A stretch of 8,045 nucleotides of DNA from an uncultured Lachnospiraceae bacterium (GCA_947175285.1 CAMWMM010000210.1:1-8045), one strand, 5' to 3'. Counted from the first letter of the stretch, positions 1 to 6,907 are shown. Notes: a model not told the origin generated them from the sequence alone. Numbers and translations: made by a program.

Positions 1-1048
1 GATGATGAATCGGGTGTCCGATTCCGGTTCCGATTTTGATATAGCAGCCCGGTATATTTTCTTCATAAAAAGAGAAATCATCTCCGCCCATGGAACTTTC
101 TTCCTTTACTGTCAGAAAGCCGCTCTCTTTCGCTTCTTTCTCCACAATATCCGCTATACCCTGATGATTATAAACTGCCGGCGACCCTGCAATCCATGTT
201 ATCTCCGCTTCCGCGCCATATGCCTTTGCTGTCTGTTTTGCTATTTCCCGCACTCTTTTCTCATAAAGGGCTCTGTCTTCTTTCTCCATCGTACGGACAG
301 TGCCTTCCATTACCGCTTCGGCAGGGATAACATTATATGTCGTTCCTGCGCTGATTCTTGTCACACTAAGCAATGAGGGATGAAACGCATTGATATTTCG
401 GCTGACAATAGACTGCAATGCCTGAATGATTGCCGCCGATGTTACAATCGGGTCGATTCCGTCATCCGGATGCGCGCCATGGCAGCCTGTGCCTTTTACC
501 GTAATCATAAACCTGTCTACCGCAGCCGCTACATAACCCTCTCGAATACCAATCGTACCTGCCGCATTCGTCGGGTCTGCATGAAATCCCCAAACACGCT
601 CCACGTCCTCCATAACATCCGTCTCCAGAATTTTCAATGCGCCAAGAGAAGTTTCCTCTGCCGGCTGAAAAATGATTTTTACGTTTCCTTTTAACTCACT
701 TTTTTTCTGCTGTAATAAAACAGCGCAGCCAAGTCCCGCCGTAATGTGCATATCATGTCCGCAGGCATGCATTTTCCCCGGTTCTTCGGAGCGATAGGAA
801 ACTTCCGCCCTTTCCTCTATCGGCAGTCCGTCAATATCACAGCGAAGCGCCTGTGCCGCTCCGTCTTTTTCCCCGCGGATGATTGCCACAAGACCGGTTT
901 CCAATTCATACGGCAGAATTTCAATGCCATGCTCTGTTAAAAATTCCCGTATCTTTTCCGTTGTTTTATATTCTTCATAAGACAGTTCCGGATGTTTATG
1001 AAACCAAAAAAATGCCTCTTTCAATTCGCTTTTCAATCTTTCTTCCAT
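1..1048 (-). CDS. M20D family metallo-amidohydrolase (N-acyl amino acid / peptide hydrolase), 3' end outside window
   Basis: This is the first 349 residues of a cytosolic zinc-type amidohydrolase of the M20D family (aminoacylase, IAA-amino acid hydrolase, hippurate hydrolase type). Members cleave an amide bond that releases an amino acid from an N-acyl or peptide substrate. Visible motifs are RCDIDGLP (69-76), HACGHD with C96 and H98, QPAEE (128-132), GFHADP with H156, MGGDDFSFY (320-328) and the closing GHPIHH at the window edge. These match the family's dinuclear metal site. The dimerisation insert lies at about residues 173-290; its usual GGHGA.PH stretch reads GCHGAHPDD here. The family is about 390 residues, so roughly 40 are missing off the left edge. 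There is no signal peptide. The gene starts 6 bases after the dppC stop, and its ribosome site AAAGG (1062-1058) overlaps the last dppC codons, so it is probably translationally coupled and last, or near last, in the operon. The exact substrate cannot be read from the sequence. Confidence 0.93.
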   Translation of the reverse strand, partial: MEERLKSELKEAFFWFHKHPELSYEEYKTTEKIREFLTEHGIEILPYELETGLVAIIRGEKDGAAQALRCDIDGLPIEERAEVSYRSEEPGKMHACGHDMHITAGLGCAVLLQQKKSELKGNVKIIFQPAEETSLGALKILETDVMEDVERVWGFHADPTNAAGTIGIREGYVAAAVDRFMITVKGTGCHGAHPDDGIDPIVTSAAIIQALQSIVSRNINAFHPSLLSVTRISAGTTYNVIPAEAVMEGTVRTMEKEDRALYEKRVREIAKQTAKAYGAEAEITWIAGSPAVYNHQGIADIVEKEAKESGFLTVKEESSMGGDDFSFYEENIPGCYIKIGTGIGHPIHH

Positions 1049-1054
1049 TTTCAC

Positions 1055-1939
1055 TTACCTTTTTTCACTATTAGGATCTAATGCATCCCGCAGAGCATCG
1101 CCTACAAAATTAATCGCAATTACGAGTATAACAATCAACAACCCCGGCGGAATCCAGAGCCATGGCTGGTCTGTCAGTACTGTCAGAGACTGCGCCCCGT
1201 TTAACATATTTCCGAGACTTGCTGTCGGCGGCTGTACGCCCATGCCAAGAAAGCTTAACGCTGCCTCATCCAATATGGAAATAGCAAGAACGGAAGTTGC
1301 ATAGACTAAAATAGGCGCTACCGTATTCGGTAATATCTCGGAAAATAAAATATGACCAAGCGGCATGCCCGCTACAATATTTCCTTTCACAAAGTTTGTT
1401 TCCCGTAAAGAAAGTACATTGCCTCTCACCAGTCTGGCAATTCCGGGCCAGTCCACAAATCCGAGAATCAGGATAATATTCCAGAGTCCGGGTTTAAAAA
1501 TAGATGCGGCAACCAGCACCAGCAAAATGTATGGGAACGACATGACCATATCCGTAAAACGCATGATAATCATATCCACAACTCCGCCGAAATATCCTGC
1601 CAACAGTCCCAGAACGACACCCACTGCCGTAGATATCAAAGTAGCCATAACGCCAACCAGTAAAGAAATCCTTGTTGCATAGAGCAGCCTGCTGAGTACA
1701 TCCCTGCCTATCTGGTCTGTTCCGAGTATAAATTCCCGGCACGGCGCACCGCTGAATGTACCTACCAGGGCATTCGGGTCATATGGGGCAATAATAGGCG
1801 CCAAAACTGCCGCACCGCATAAAACTGCCAGAATTACGAGACTAAATGCAGCCAGATGATGCCTTTTAAATCTTCTTAAGACTGTCTGCAAATAACTTTC
1901 GGTTGTAATTTTATCATTTTCCATCGCCTGTGATTCCAT
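1055..1939 (-). CDS. dppC: Peptide ABC transporter permease, DppC/OppC type
   Basis: This is the second of two inner-membrane permeases of a peptide/nickel-type ABC importer. The 294 residues begin with a short cytoplasmic tail and a first membrane helix (about 29-52, AAFSLVILAVL), followed by the APYDPN and LGTDQIGRDVLSRLLYATR (72-90) segments typical of DppC. Further helices lie near 92-118, 130-147, 155-170, 207-230 and 262-283. The C-terminus GDALRDALDPN is diagnostic of the family. The cytoplasmic coupling loop (about 180-205) ends in the expected ILPN, but its EAA core reads VKGNIVAG instead of the usual V.AA.A.G. I prefer the ATG at 1939 over one two codons upstream (1945), because the GGAG at 1950-1947 is 7 bases from 1939 and only 1 base from 1945. 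It follows dppB by 36 bases and precedes the amidohydrolase by 6. It may serve oligopeptides rather than dipeptides; the symbol reflects family only. Confidence 0.93.
   Translation of the reverse strand: MESQAMENDKITTESYLQTVLRRFKRHHLAAFSLVILAVLCGAAVLAPIIAPYDPNALVGTFSGAPCREFILGTDQIGRDVLSRLLYATRISLLVGVMATLISTAVGVVLGLLAGYFGGVVDMIIMRFTDMVMSFPYILLVLVAASIFKPGLWNIILILGFVDWPGIARLVRGNVLSLRETNFVKGNIVAGMPLGHILFSEILPNTVAPILVYATSVLAISILDEAALSFLGMGVQPPTASLGNMLNGAQSLTVLTDQPWLWIPPGLLIVILVIAINFVGDALRDALDPNSEKR
1058..1062 (-). promoter_or_regulatory. Ribosome binding site of the amidohydrolase, inside the end of dppC
   Basis: The AAAGG at 1062-1058 lies within the last codons of dppC and is 9 bases from the amidohydrolase ATG. 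Ribosomes finishing dppC would therefore pass over it, which favours coupled translation. Confidence 0.55.
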
Positions 1940-1946
1940 TATCATT

Positions 1947-1950
1947 CTCC
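1947..1950 (-). promoter_or_regulatory. Ribosome binding site that decides the dppC start
   Basis: GGAG at 1950-1947 is 7 bases from the ATG at 1939 and only 1 base from the ATG at 1945. The spacing supports the downstream start, which removes two residues from the longest reading frame. Confidence 0.6.
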
Positions 1951-1975
1951 ATTATCTTTTTATAATATGAGGGAA

Positions 1976-2923
1976 CTATTGTAATTGAATGGTTGGGTCT
2001 ACGAGCGCATAAAGGATATCTGTTACTAAATTTCCAATCAAAACAACAACTGCTGAAAGCAGGCACACCCCCATAATAACGGGATAATCCCTGTTACTGA
2101 TAGCGCTCATTGTCATAAGTCCCAGCCCCGGCCATGAAAAAACCTGTTCAATAATAATCGCACCTCCGAAAAGTACGGGTATTTCCATACCGATTACCGT
2201 TACAATCGGTACTAATGCATTTCTGAGCGCATGTTTATAAATAACTTTAAATCTTCCGATACCTTTTGCCCGTGCCGTTCTTAAATAATCCTGCTGTAAA
2301 ATCTCCAATACCGCACTTCTGATATAGCGGATATTACTGCCCGCCATAGAGGCTGCAAGCACAATCACTGGCATCACCATATGCTTTGCCACATCTCCGG
2401 CGCCTCCCTCCGTTCCCAGCGTAATCATACCGCTGGACGGTAAAATTCCAAGACGGACGGTAAAAATATAAATTAACAATAACGACAGAAAAAATCCAGG
2501 TACACTGCTTCCCAAAAAAGAAAGTGTCACAACGGCATAGTCTCCCTTGGCATACTGATGAACAGCGCTGTAAATACCAGCCGGTATTGCAATCAACAGA
2601 CTGATAAGTAAAGATACGCCCATAAGAAGCAAAGTCGGTCCTAAGTGGCTTCCTATCAGAGAAGCGACTGACTGATAGGACTTTATGGAATATCCGAGAT
2701 TGCCGTGTAAAAGCTGCTCCAGCCATACAAAATACTGTATGTAGAAAGGTTTATCCAGACCTAATGCAATCTTCTTAACCTCTAAAGCGCCCTCGGACAC
2801 TCTCGGTCCCTGCAGCATTTCCAAAGGACTGCCGGCAAGGCACATAATGGCATAATCAATAATCGTAATACCAATCAATACCGGAATTGCAATTAAAATT
2901 CTTTTTATAATATATTTGCCCAT
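1976..2923 (-). CDS. dppB: Peptide ABC transporter permease, DppB/OppB type
   Basis: This is the first permease of the importer, 315 residues, the usual family length. An N-terminal membrane helix (about 6-30) starts with KYIIKRILIAIPVLIGIT, the typical DppB opening. It is followed by an extracytoplasmic domain containing the family stretch LGLDKPFYIQYFVWL (54-68) and HGNLGYSI (73-80). The remaining helices lie near 96-118, 132-156, 181-200, 240-262 and 284-308. The coupling loop that docks onto the ATPase is clear: DYLRTARAKG.....YKHALRNALVPI (212-240), with the AxAKG core intact. FSWPGLG (262-268) and the terminal YALVDPTIQL are also family signatures. The start ATG has an AAAGGA ribosome site a few bases upstream. 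It sits 11 bases after the dppF stop and partners with the DppC-type gene that follows. Peptide specificity is inferred from family and operon, and nickel or other small solutes cannot be excluded. Confidence 0.94.
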   Translation of the reverse strand: MGKYIIKRILIAIPVLIGITIIDYAIMCLAGSPLEMLQGPRVSEGALEVKKIALGLDKPFYIQYFVWLEQLLHGNLGYSIKSYQSVASLIGSHLGPTLLLMGVSLLISLLIAIPAGIYSAVHQYAKGDYAVVTLSFLGSSVPGFFLSLLLIYIFTVRLGILPSSGMITLGTEGGAGDVAKHMVMPVIVLAASMAGSNIRYIRSAVLEILQQDYLRTARAKGIGRFKVIYKHALRNALVPIVTVIGMEIPVLFGGAIIIEQVFSWPGLGLMTMSAISNRDYPVIMGVCLLSAVVVLIGNLVTDILYALVDPTIQLQ

Positions 2924-2934
2924 ACCATTCCTTT

Positions 2935-3933
2935 CTACTTATCCATAATCCGGGGACAAGCCGCATAATGTTCTATGCCAAGTGTTTCCGCCGCTTTCTG
3001 CATGTTCGGTTCTTCTTTTTCACAGGTCTCTGCCGCATATGGACATCTGGTATGAAATCTGCACCCTGGAGGGGGATTCGTACTGTTGCCAATCTCTCCC
3101 TGCAAAAGCCCGTGTTCCTTATTATTTTCCTCCGGATCAGGCACCGGTACTGCATCCAGAAGCGCCTGTGTATAAGGATGCACCGGATGGCGGAACACAT
3201 CTTTCGCTTTGCCGATTTCTACAATTTTGCCAAGATACATCACGGCAATTCTGTCACTGACATAATTTACCGCACCAAGTCCATGTCCTACAAAAAGGAG
3301 CGTCAAATCCAGTTCTTTTTGCAGACTCTTTAATAAATTCAAAATCTGCGCCTGTATGGAAACGTCCAATGCGCTGACCGGTTCATCACAGACAATAAAC
3401 TCCGGATTTAAGGAAAGTGCTTTTGCAATGCCGATTCTCTGTCTCTGTCCTCCTGAAAACTCATGCGGGTATCTGCCCAGCGCATTTCTTGGCAGACCGA
3501 CCATGTCAAAAATTTTCAAAATATCTTTTTCTACCGTATCCTTTGAAGATACTTTATGATACAGCATTGGCTGCGCCAGAATTTCATAGATATGTTTTCT
3601 GGGATTTAAAGAAGAATACGGATCCTGAAATACCATTTGCAATCCGGTACGAATCTGCCGCATTTCCTTCTTATCCATATCTGCCAGATTTCTGCCTTTA
3701 TAATAGACCGCGCCGTCCGTCGGTTTCTCCAAACCGACAAGCTGCCTGCCGATGGTAGATTTACCGCATCCCGATTCTCCTACAAGCCCCAGTGTTTCTC
3801 CTTTCATAATGGAAAAAGTGACGCCGTCCACCGCCTTCACATATCCTGTCGTATGTGTGATAATTCCCCCTTTAATGGGATAATATTTTTTCATCTCTTT
3901 TACTTGAATTAAAGGTGTCTGTTCCGTACTCAT
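2935..3933 (-). CDS. dppF: Peptide ABC transporter ATPase, DppF/OppF type
   Basis: This is one of two cytoplasmic ATPases that power the importer, 332 residues. Motifs in order are Walker A GESGCGKST (52-60), Q-loop Q103 in VFQDPYSSLNP, ABC signature FSGGQRQ (159-165), Walker B FIVCDE (179-184), D-loop SALD (187-190) and H-loop H217. The C-terminal oligopeptide-transporter extension starts near HPYTQALLDAVP (252-263). It carries four cysteines, C291, C297, C304 and C326, in the arrangement known to bind a [4Fe-4S] cluster in related peptide importers. VRQ-free family text aside, the VFQDPYSSLNPR and HPYTQALL segments place it with DppF/OppF rather than DppD. One oddity is that the H-loop reads FVGHGLGAV where the family normally has an SHDL-like sequence; the histidine is kept but both flanking residues are glycine. 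Translation starts at an ATG with a strong GAGGAGGG site 6 bases upstream, directly after the hairpin cluster that ends dppD. Confidence 0.94.
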   Translation of the reverse strand: MSTEQTPLIQVKEMKKYYPIKGGIITHTTGYVKAVDGVTFSIMKGETLGLVGESGCGKSTIGRQLVGLEKPTDGAVYYKGRNLADMDKKEMRQIRTGLQMVFQDPYSSLNPRKHIYEILAQPMLYHKVSSKDTVEKDILKIFDMVGLPRNALGRYPHEFSGGQRQRIGIAKALSLNPEFIVCDEPVSALDVSIQAQILNLLKSLQKELDLTLLFVGHGLGAVNYVSDRIAVMYLGKIVEIGKAKDVFRHPVHPYTQALLDAVPVPDPEENNKEHGLLQGEIGNSTNPPPGCRFHTRCPYAAETCEKEEPNMQKAAETLGIEHYAACPRIMDK

Positions 3934-3946
3934 AATACACCCTCCT

Positions 3947-4960
3947 CTACAGAATCGTCCTCGACGATTCTGTCAGGCGAACTTGTTCGCTAGGCAAGCT
4001 TGCTTGCCTTGTACACTTAACAGTATGTCCGGGGGCAACTTCATAATCTTCCTGCTTCTTATCGCATTCCGCGTGGTAGTACTGACACCTCTTCGCAAAA
4101 CGGCATCCTGTAATATCATCATAGTTCTCCGGCACAATTCCCGGTATGGAAACAAGCTGTCTGTCTTCACCATCCCGTATCGTCGGTACGGAAGCAAGCA
4201 ATGCCTTTGTATAAGGATGCCGCGGATTTTGGAATAATTCTTTGACCGGAGCCTCTTCAATCAACTGCCCTGCATACATAACAATCACTCTGTCTGCCAT
4301 ACGGGCAACCAGCCCAATATCATGCGTAATGAAAATAACCGCCATTCCGTTTTCCTGCTGTAATTCTTTTAACAGCTTCATAATCTGCGCCTGAATCGTA
4401 ACGTCCAATGCGGTAGTAGGTTCATCCGCAATTAAAAGCCTTGGATTACAGGACAGTGCCATAGCAATCATGGCTCTCTGCCGCATGCCGCCGGAAAGTG
4501 TATGCGGAAATTTTTTCATCGTACGCTTTGCATCCGGCATACCGACTCTTACAAGCAGCATTTCCGCCCTTTTTTCCGCTTCAGCCCTGGAAAGCCCCAT
4601 ATGTGTTCTGATACTTTCCGTAATCTGGCTTCCTATCGTAAAAACAGGATTCAAAGAAGTAAGCGGGTCCTGAAAAATCATCGTCATCTGATTTCCCCTG
4701 ATTGTATCTAATTCTTTTTCCGTCATTTCAAACAGATTCTGTCCATCGAATAAAACAGTTCCGTCCGTTACCTTTCCGTCTCTGGATAACAACCCCATAA
4801 TGGAAAGCGACGTAACGCTTTTCCCGCAGCCAGACTCTCCTACAATGCAGACAGTCTCACCCTTATCCACATAAAAATGAATATGGTCTACGCTTGTATT
4901 TGTTCCGTAATCTCCTTTAAAAACCGTTGTAAGTCCATTGACTTCCAGCAAATGTGACAT
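3947..4960 (-). CDS. dppD: Peptide ABC transporter ATPase, DppD/OppD type, with a hairpin-encoded C-terminal tail
   Basis: This is the second ATPase of the importer, 337 residues from the chosen start. Motifs are Walker A GESGCGKS (41-48), Q-loop Q97 in MIFQDPLTSLNP, signature LSGGMRQ (155-161), Walker B LLIADE (175-180), D-loop TALD (183-186) and H-loop H213 in ITHDIGLVA. The C-terminal extension begins near HPYTKALLASVP and has cysteines C286, C292, C299 and C316, matching the family's iron-sulfur cluster pattern. The family normally ends just after the last cysteine (PGHTVKC). Here 20 further residues (about 318-337) are encoded by three perfect inverted repeats at 3949-4009, which also contribute to the TAG stop. 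The frame is open back to an ATG at 5050, but that start lies in an intercistronic hairpin and adds 30 residues unlike the family. The ATG at 4960 has GGGG 7 bases upstream and gives the usual MSHLLEV opening. The gap to dppF is 13 bases. Confidence 0.93.
   Translation of the reverse strand: MSHLLEVNGLTTVFKGDYGTNTSVDHIHFYVDKGETVCIVGESGCGKSVTSLSIMGLLSRDGKVTDGTVLFDGQNLFEMTEKELDTIRGNQMTMIFQDPLTSLNPVFTIGSQITESIRTHMGLSRAEAEKRAEMLLVRVGMPDAKRTMKKFPHTLSGGMRQRAMIAMALSCNPRLLIADEPTTALDVTIQAQIMKLLKELQQENGMAVIFITHDIGLVARMADRVIVMYAGQLIEEAPVKELFQNPRHPYTKALLASVPTIRDGEDRQLVSIPGIVPENYDDITGCRFAKRCQYYHAECDKKQEDYEVAPGHTVKCTRQASLPSEQVRLTESSRTIL
3949..4009 (-). repeat. Cluster of three perfect inverted repeats inside the 3' end of dppD
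   Basis: Three palindromes follow each other almost without gaps. The first is AGGCAAGC / GCTTGCCT (3992-3999 and 4002-4009, 8-base arms). The second is GCGAAC / GTTCGC (3977-3982 and 3985-3990, 6-base arms). The third is ACAGAATCGTC / GACGATTCTGT (3949-3959 and 3963-3973, 11-base arms, 3-base centre). On the dppD transcript the first two would close as hairpins with the same CAAG loop. The whole block is translated in frame as the last 20 residues of DppD, and the outermost base belongs to the stop codon. The dppF ribosome site follows immediately. Confidence 0.9.
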
Positions 4961-5011
4961 AATTTTTCCCCGCTGATTATTTTCCTGTTTTCTCTGCGCT
5001 GTACTGCAACA

Positions 5012-5046
5012 AATACCACAGACGGTCTGATTCCATCTGTGGTATT
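5012..5046 (-). promoter_or_regulatory. Intercistronic hairpin between the lipoprotein and dppD genes
   Basis: A perfect 11-base stem (AATACCACAGA at 5012-5022 with TCTGTGGTATT at 5036-5046) closes a 13-base loop. On the minus-strand transcript a second short pairing (TGCAA with TTGCA) can extend it across a small bulge. Only a weak T-rich stretch (TTTGTT) follows, so it is more likely a partial terminator or an RNA-stabilising structure than a full stop. Such structures between a binding-protein gene and its transporter genes commonly leave more mRNA for the binding protein. Confidence 0.6.
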
Positions 5047-5063
5047 GCACTTATTGTCTATTT

Positions 5064-5092
5064 ATATTATCATTCATGCTTCTTTCATGCAA
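5064..5092 (-). promoter_or_regulatory. Weak possible secondary promoter upstream of dppD
   Basis: An extended -10 element, TG-A-TAATAT, lies on the minus strand with its hexamer at 5069-5064. It is 17 bases from a poor -35 match TTGCAT (5092-5087), which is part of the last tandem-repeat unit. It would allow transporter expression apart from the binding protein, but only about half of the -35 positions agree with consensus. Confidence 0.25.
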
Positions 5093-5161
5093 GTTTCTTC
5101 TGCAATGCAAGTTCTTTCTGCATTATGCAAGTTTCATCTGCATTATGCAAGTTACTCTGCG
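5085..5161 (-). repeat. Short tandem repeat, four units of 18-20 bases, overlapping the lipoprotein stop codon
   Basis: Read on the minus strand, the units follow the pattern TGCAGA-NNN-AACTTGCATAA: 5161-5143 (19 bases, starts CGCAGAGTAAC), 5142-5123 (20), 5122-5105 (18, two bases shorter) and 5104-5085 (20, ends TGA). The first unit includes the last two codons and the stop of the lipoprotein gene, and the others lie in the gap. The pattern suggests slipped-strand duplication of the gene end. The core ATGCAAGTT occurs four times at spacings of 18, 20 and 20 bases. Confidence 0.85.
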
Positions 5162-6858
5162 ATATCCCATTCCTGCACATTGGTAAAGAATCCGTACACA
5201 TTCGCATTGACTCCTGTCAGTCTTTTGCTGACAGCCCCCTGTGCGCTGATAATGTAGGCGGAAAACATAGGTACATCCTCCTGTACTTTTCTATCAACGA
5301 TAGAATAAAAATCTTTCATTTCTTCAATACTGCCGGCTGTCTGAGTAGACTCCAATGCTGCATTAATTTCATCATTGCCATATCCTGTCCAGCTTCCTTC
5401 ACCGCCAAGCAGCCATGCAATATCCGGGTAGGGATCAACCGGTGCATAAGTATACTGCACTGCAAAGAAATCATAATCCATTGTGCCTGCAAGCGTCATT
5501 AACGCTGCCAAGTCAACTGTCTGTATTTCCACTTTGATTCCTACTGCCGCCCACTGTGCTGCCATAACCTGTGCCGCATTAACAAATGTTCCGTCACCGG
5601 AATTGACATAAAAACGCAGTGTCTGAGATCCATCCCATCCGGCTTCTTCTAATAATTCTTTCGCTTTCTCCGGGTCGTAAGGAATCGGCGTAATCGTTTC
5701 ATCATAGAACGGTCCGGCAGAAGAGAGGAAACCATCCACAACTTCTCCATGCCCTTTCATTAACTGATTAAGAATCTGATTTCTGTCAATCGCATATACA
5801 AGCGCCTGACGTACTCTCACATCCGGAATGTTTGCCGTCTGGATAAAAACAGACTGGTTCGTGACCGGCGCACCATACACAACATCAACATTATCCAGCG
5901 CCTCAATATTCTCATAATCCTCCTGCGGAATTGCAGTCATAGTATGATGTGTCACGTCAATTTCCCCGGACTGCAGTCCTGCATAAATCTGACTGGAATC
6001 TAAAATCCGGAAGTTTAACTTATCAATCTTCGGCGCACCCTTCCAGTAATTTTCATTAGCTGTATATGAAATATAATGGTCAACGTCATAATCCGTCACA
6101 CTGTATGGACCGCTGATAACGTCAGGATGATTAAACCAGTCTAAAGTAGAAAGCTCTACCTCGCTGTAGCCCTCTAATACATGTTTGGGCAATGTATGAA
6201 TATAAAAAGCATAAGTATTCTCAAATGTCGTCAGGGCTATCGGGTATTTTGTCGTAAACTGTACTGTCTTTTCGTCCAGAATCTGTACACCCTCTACGCT
6301 GTCTGCCCCCTCTTCTACGAATCCATCATCATTTACGCCCTCAAAAGCATAGAGCATCAAAGTCGCGTTCGCTATGACAGGACTCGCCAAACGACGAAAT
6401 GTAAATTCAACATCCTCTGCCGTAACCGGCGTGCCGTCCGACCATGTTGCATTCTCATCAATATGAACAATAAAATTCATATTATCTTCCGTTGTGATAG
6501 AATCCGCCAGCATAGGCTGGAAATTCAGGTTCTCATCCAAATCCACCAAGGGAAGGAATTCCAATCCGACCGCGTACTTATTCACCCAGGTCTGGTCAAT
6601 CGTCAAAGGATTAATCCCGCCCAAAGAATCCGTAATACCGATATTCAAAATTTTTCCGCCGGATGAATCACTGCTTTCACCGGATGAAGTATTCCCTGCA
6701 TTATCTGTTGCAGAAGCAGTCGTATTGTCTGTCTGCGCACCTGCCGCATCATTTACGGATGTATTTCCCTGCTCATTCGCCGAACCGCATCCGCTCATTG
6801 CAAACAGCATTGCAACAACAAGCGCCATGCTGATAATCTTACTGAATCGCTTTTTCAT
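5152..6858 (-). CDS. Peptide-binding lipoprotein of an ABC importer (solute-binding protein family 5)
   Basis: This is the extracellular substrate receptor of the importer, 568 residues. It begins with a lipoprotein signal peptide: a basic start MKKR, a hydrophobic core (about 8-21), and the lipobox MSGC with lipidated Cys24. A low-complexity Ser/Thr/Asn/Gly/Asp linker (about 25-68) tethers the mature domain to the membrane surface. The family 5 fold then starts at ILNIGITDSLGGINPL (70-85) and includes the signature stretch WSDGTPVTAEDVEFTFRRL (139-157). Other family features are ISGPYSVTDYD, ENYWKGAPKIDKLNFRI, DVRVRQALVYAIDR and the AKELLEEAGW repeat-like helix. The length fits the DppA/OppA class. 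Peptide binding is inferred from the family and the DppBCDF-M20D context; the ligand cannot be deduced. It is first in the operon, with a consensus promoter and a GAGAGGA ribosome site just upstream. The last codons (GCA GAG TAA) are part of a tandem repeat that continues into the downstream gap. Confidence 0.95.
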   Translation of the reverse strand: MKKRFSKIISMALVVAMLFAMSGCGSANEQGNTSVNDAAGAQTDNTTASATDNAGNTSSGESSDSSGGKILNIGITDSLGGINPLTIDQTWVNKYAVGLEFLPLVDLDENLNFQPMLADSITTEDNMNFIVHIDENATWSDGTPVTAEDVEFTFRRLASPVIANATLMLYAFEGVNDDGFVEEGADSVEGVQILDEKTVQFTTKYPIALTTFENTYAFYIHTLPKHVLEGYSEVELSTLDWFNHPDVISGPYSVTDYDVDHYISYTANENYWKGAPKIDKLNFRILDSSQIYAGLQSGEIDVTHHTMTAIPQEDYENIEALDNVDVVYGAPVTNQSVFIQTANIPDVRVRQALVYAIDRNQILNQLMKGHGEVVDGFLSSAGPFYDETITPIPYDPEKAKELLEEAGWDGSQTLRFYVNSGDGTFVNAAQVMAAQWAAVGIKVEIQTVDLAALMTLAGTMDYDFFAVQYTYAPVDPYPDIAWLLGGEGSWTGYGNDEINAALESTQTAGSIEEMKDFYSIVDRKVQEDVPMFSAYIISAQGAVSKRLTGVNANVYGFFTNVQEWDIAE

Positions 6859-6877
6859 AATAATCCTCTCCTCTCAT

Positions 6878-6898
6878 TTCCTAGTATTCAGCTAGGAA
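6878..6898 (-). promoter_or_regulatory. Leader hairpin in front of the lipoprotein gene
   Basis: A perfect 7-base inverted repeat, TTCCTAG and CTAGGAA, encloses a 7-base loop. It begins a few bases after the predicted transcription start and ends shortly before the ribosome site of the lipoprotein gene. It could be an operator just downstream of the promoter or a 5' RNA hairpin that protects the transcript. It has no T-run, so it is not a terminator. Confidence 0.5.
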
Positions 6899-6907
6899 CT
6901 GTGTTAA

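Noticed and set aside
2..1074. Several plus-strand open frames opposite the amidohydrolase
   Set aside because: The minus strand here is an uninterrupted M20D frame with all family motifs. The plus-strand frames are short, overlap one another, resemble no family, and lack ribosome sites.
3949..4009. Rho-independent terminator between dppD and dppF
   Set aside because: No T-run follows the hairpins on the minus strand; a strong ribosome site for dppF comes next instead, so the operon must continue.
3947..5050. Longer dppD beginning at 5050
   Set aside because: The added 30 residues are unlike the family, and the start lies within the intercistronic hairpin. The ATG at 4960 has a well-spaced ribosome site and the normal beginning.
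5085..5161. CRISPR array
   Set aside because: The units are 18-20 bases with no unique spacers between them and no cas genes nearby, so this is a simple tandem repeat.
5039..5257. Plus-strand open frame across the tandem repeat
   Set aside because: Its repetitive peptide only reflects the DNA repeat, and it runs antisense into the end of the lipoprotein gene. There is no ribosome site or family match.
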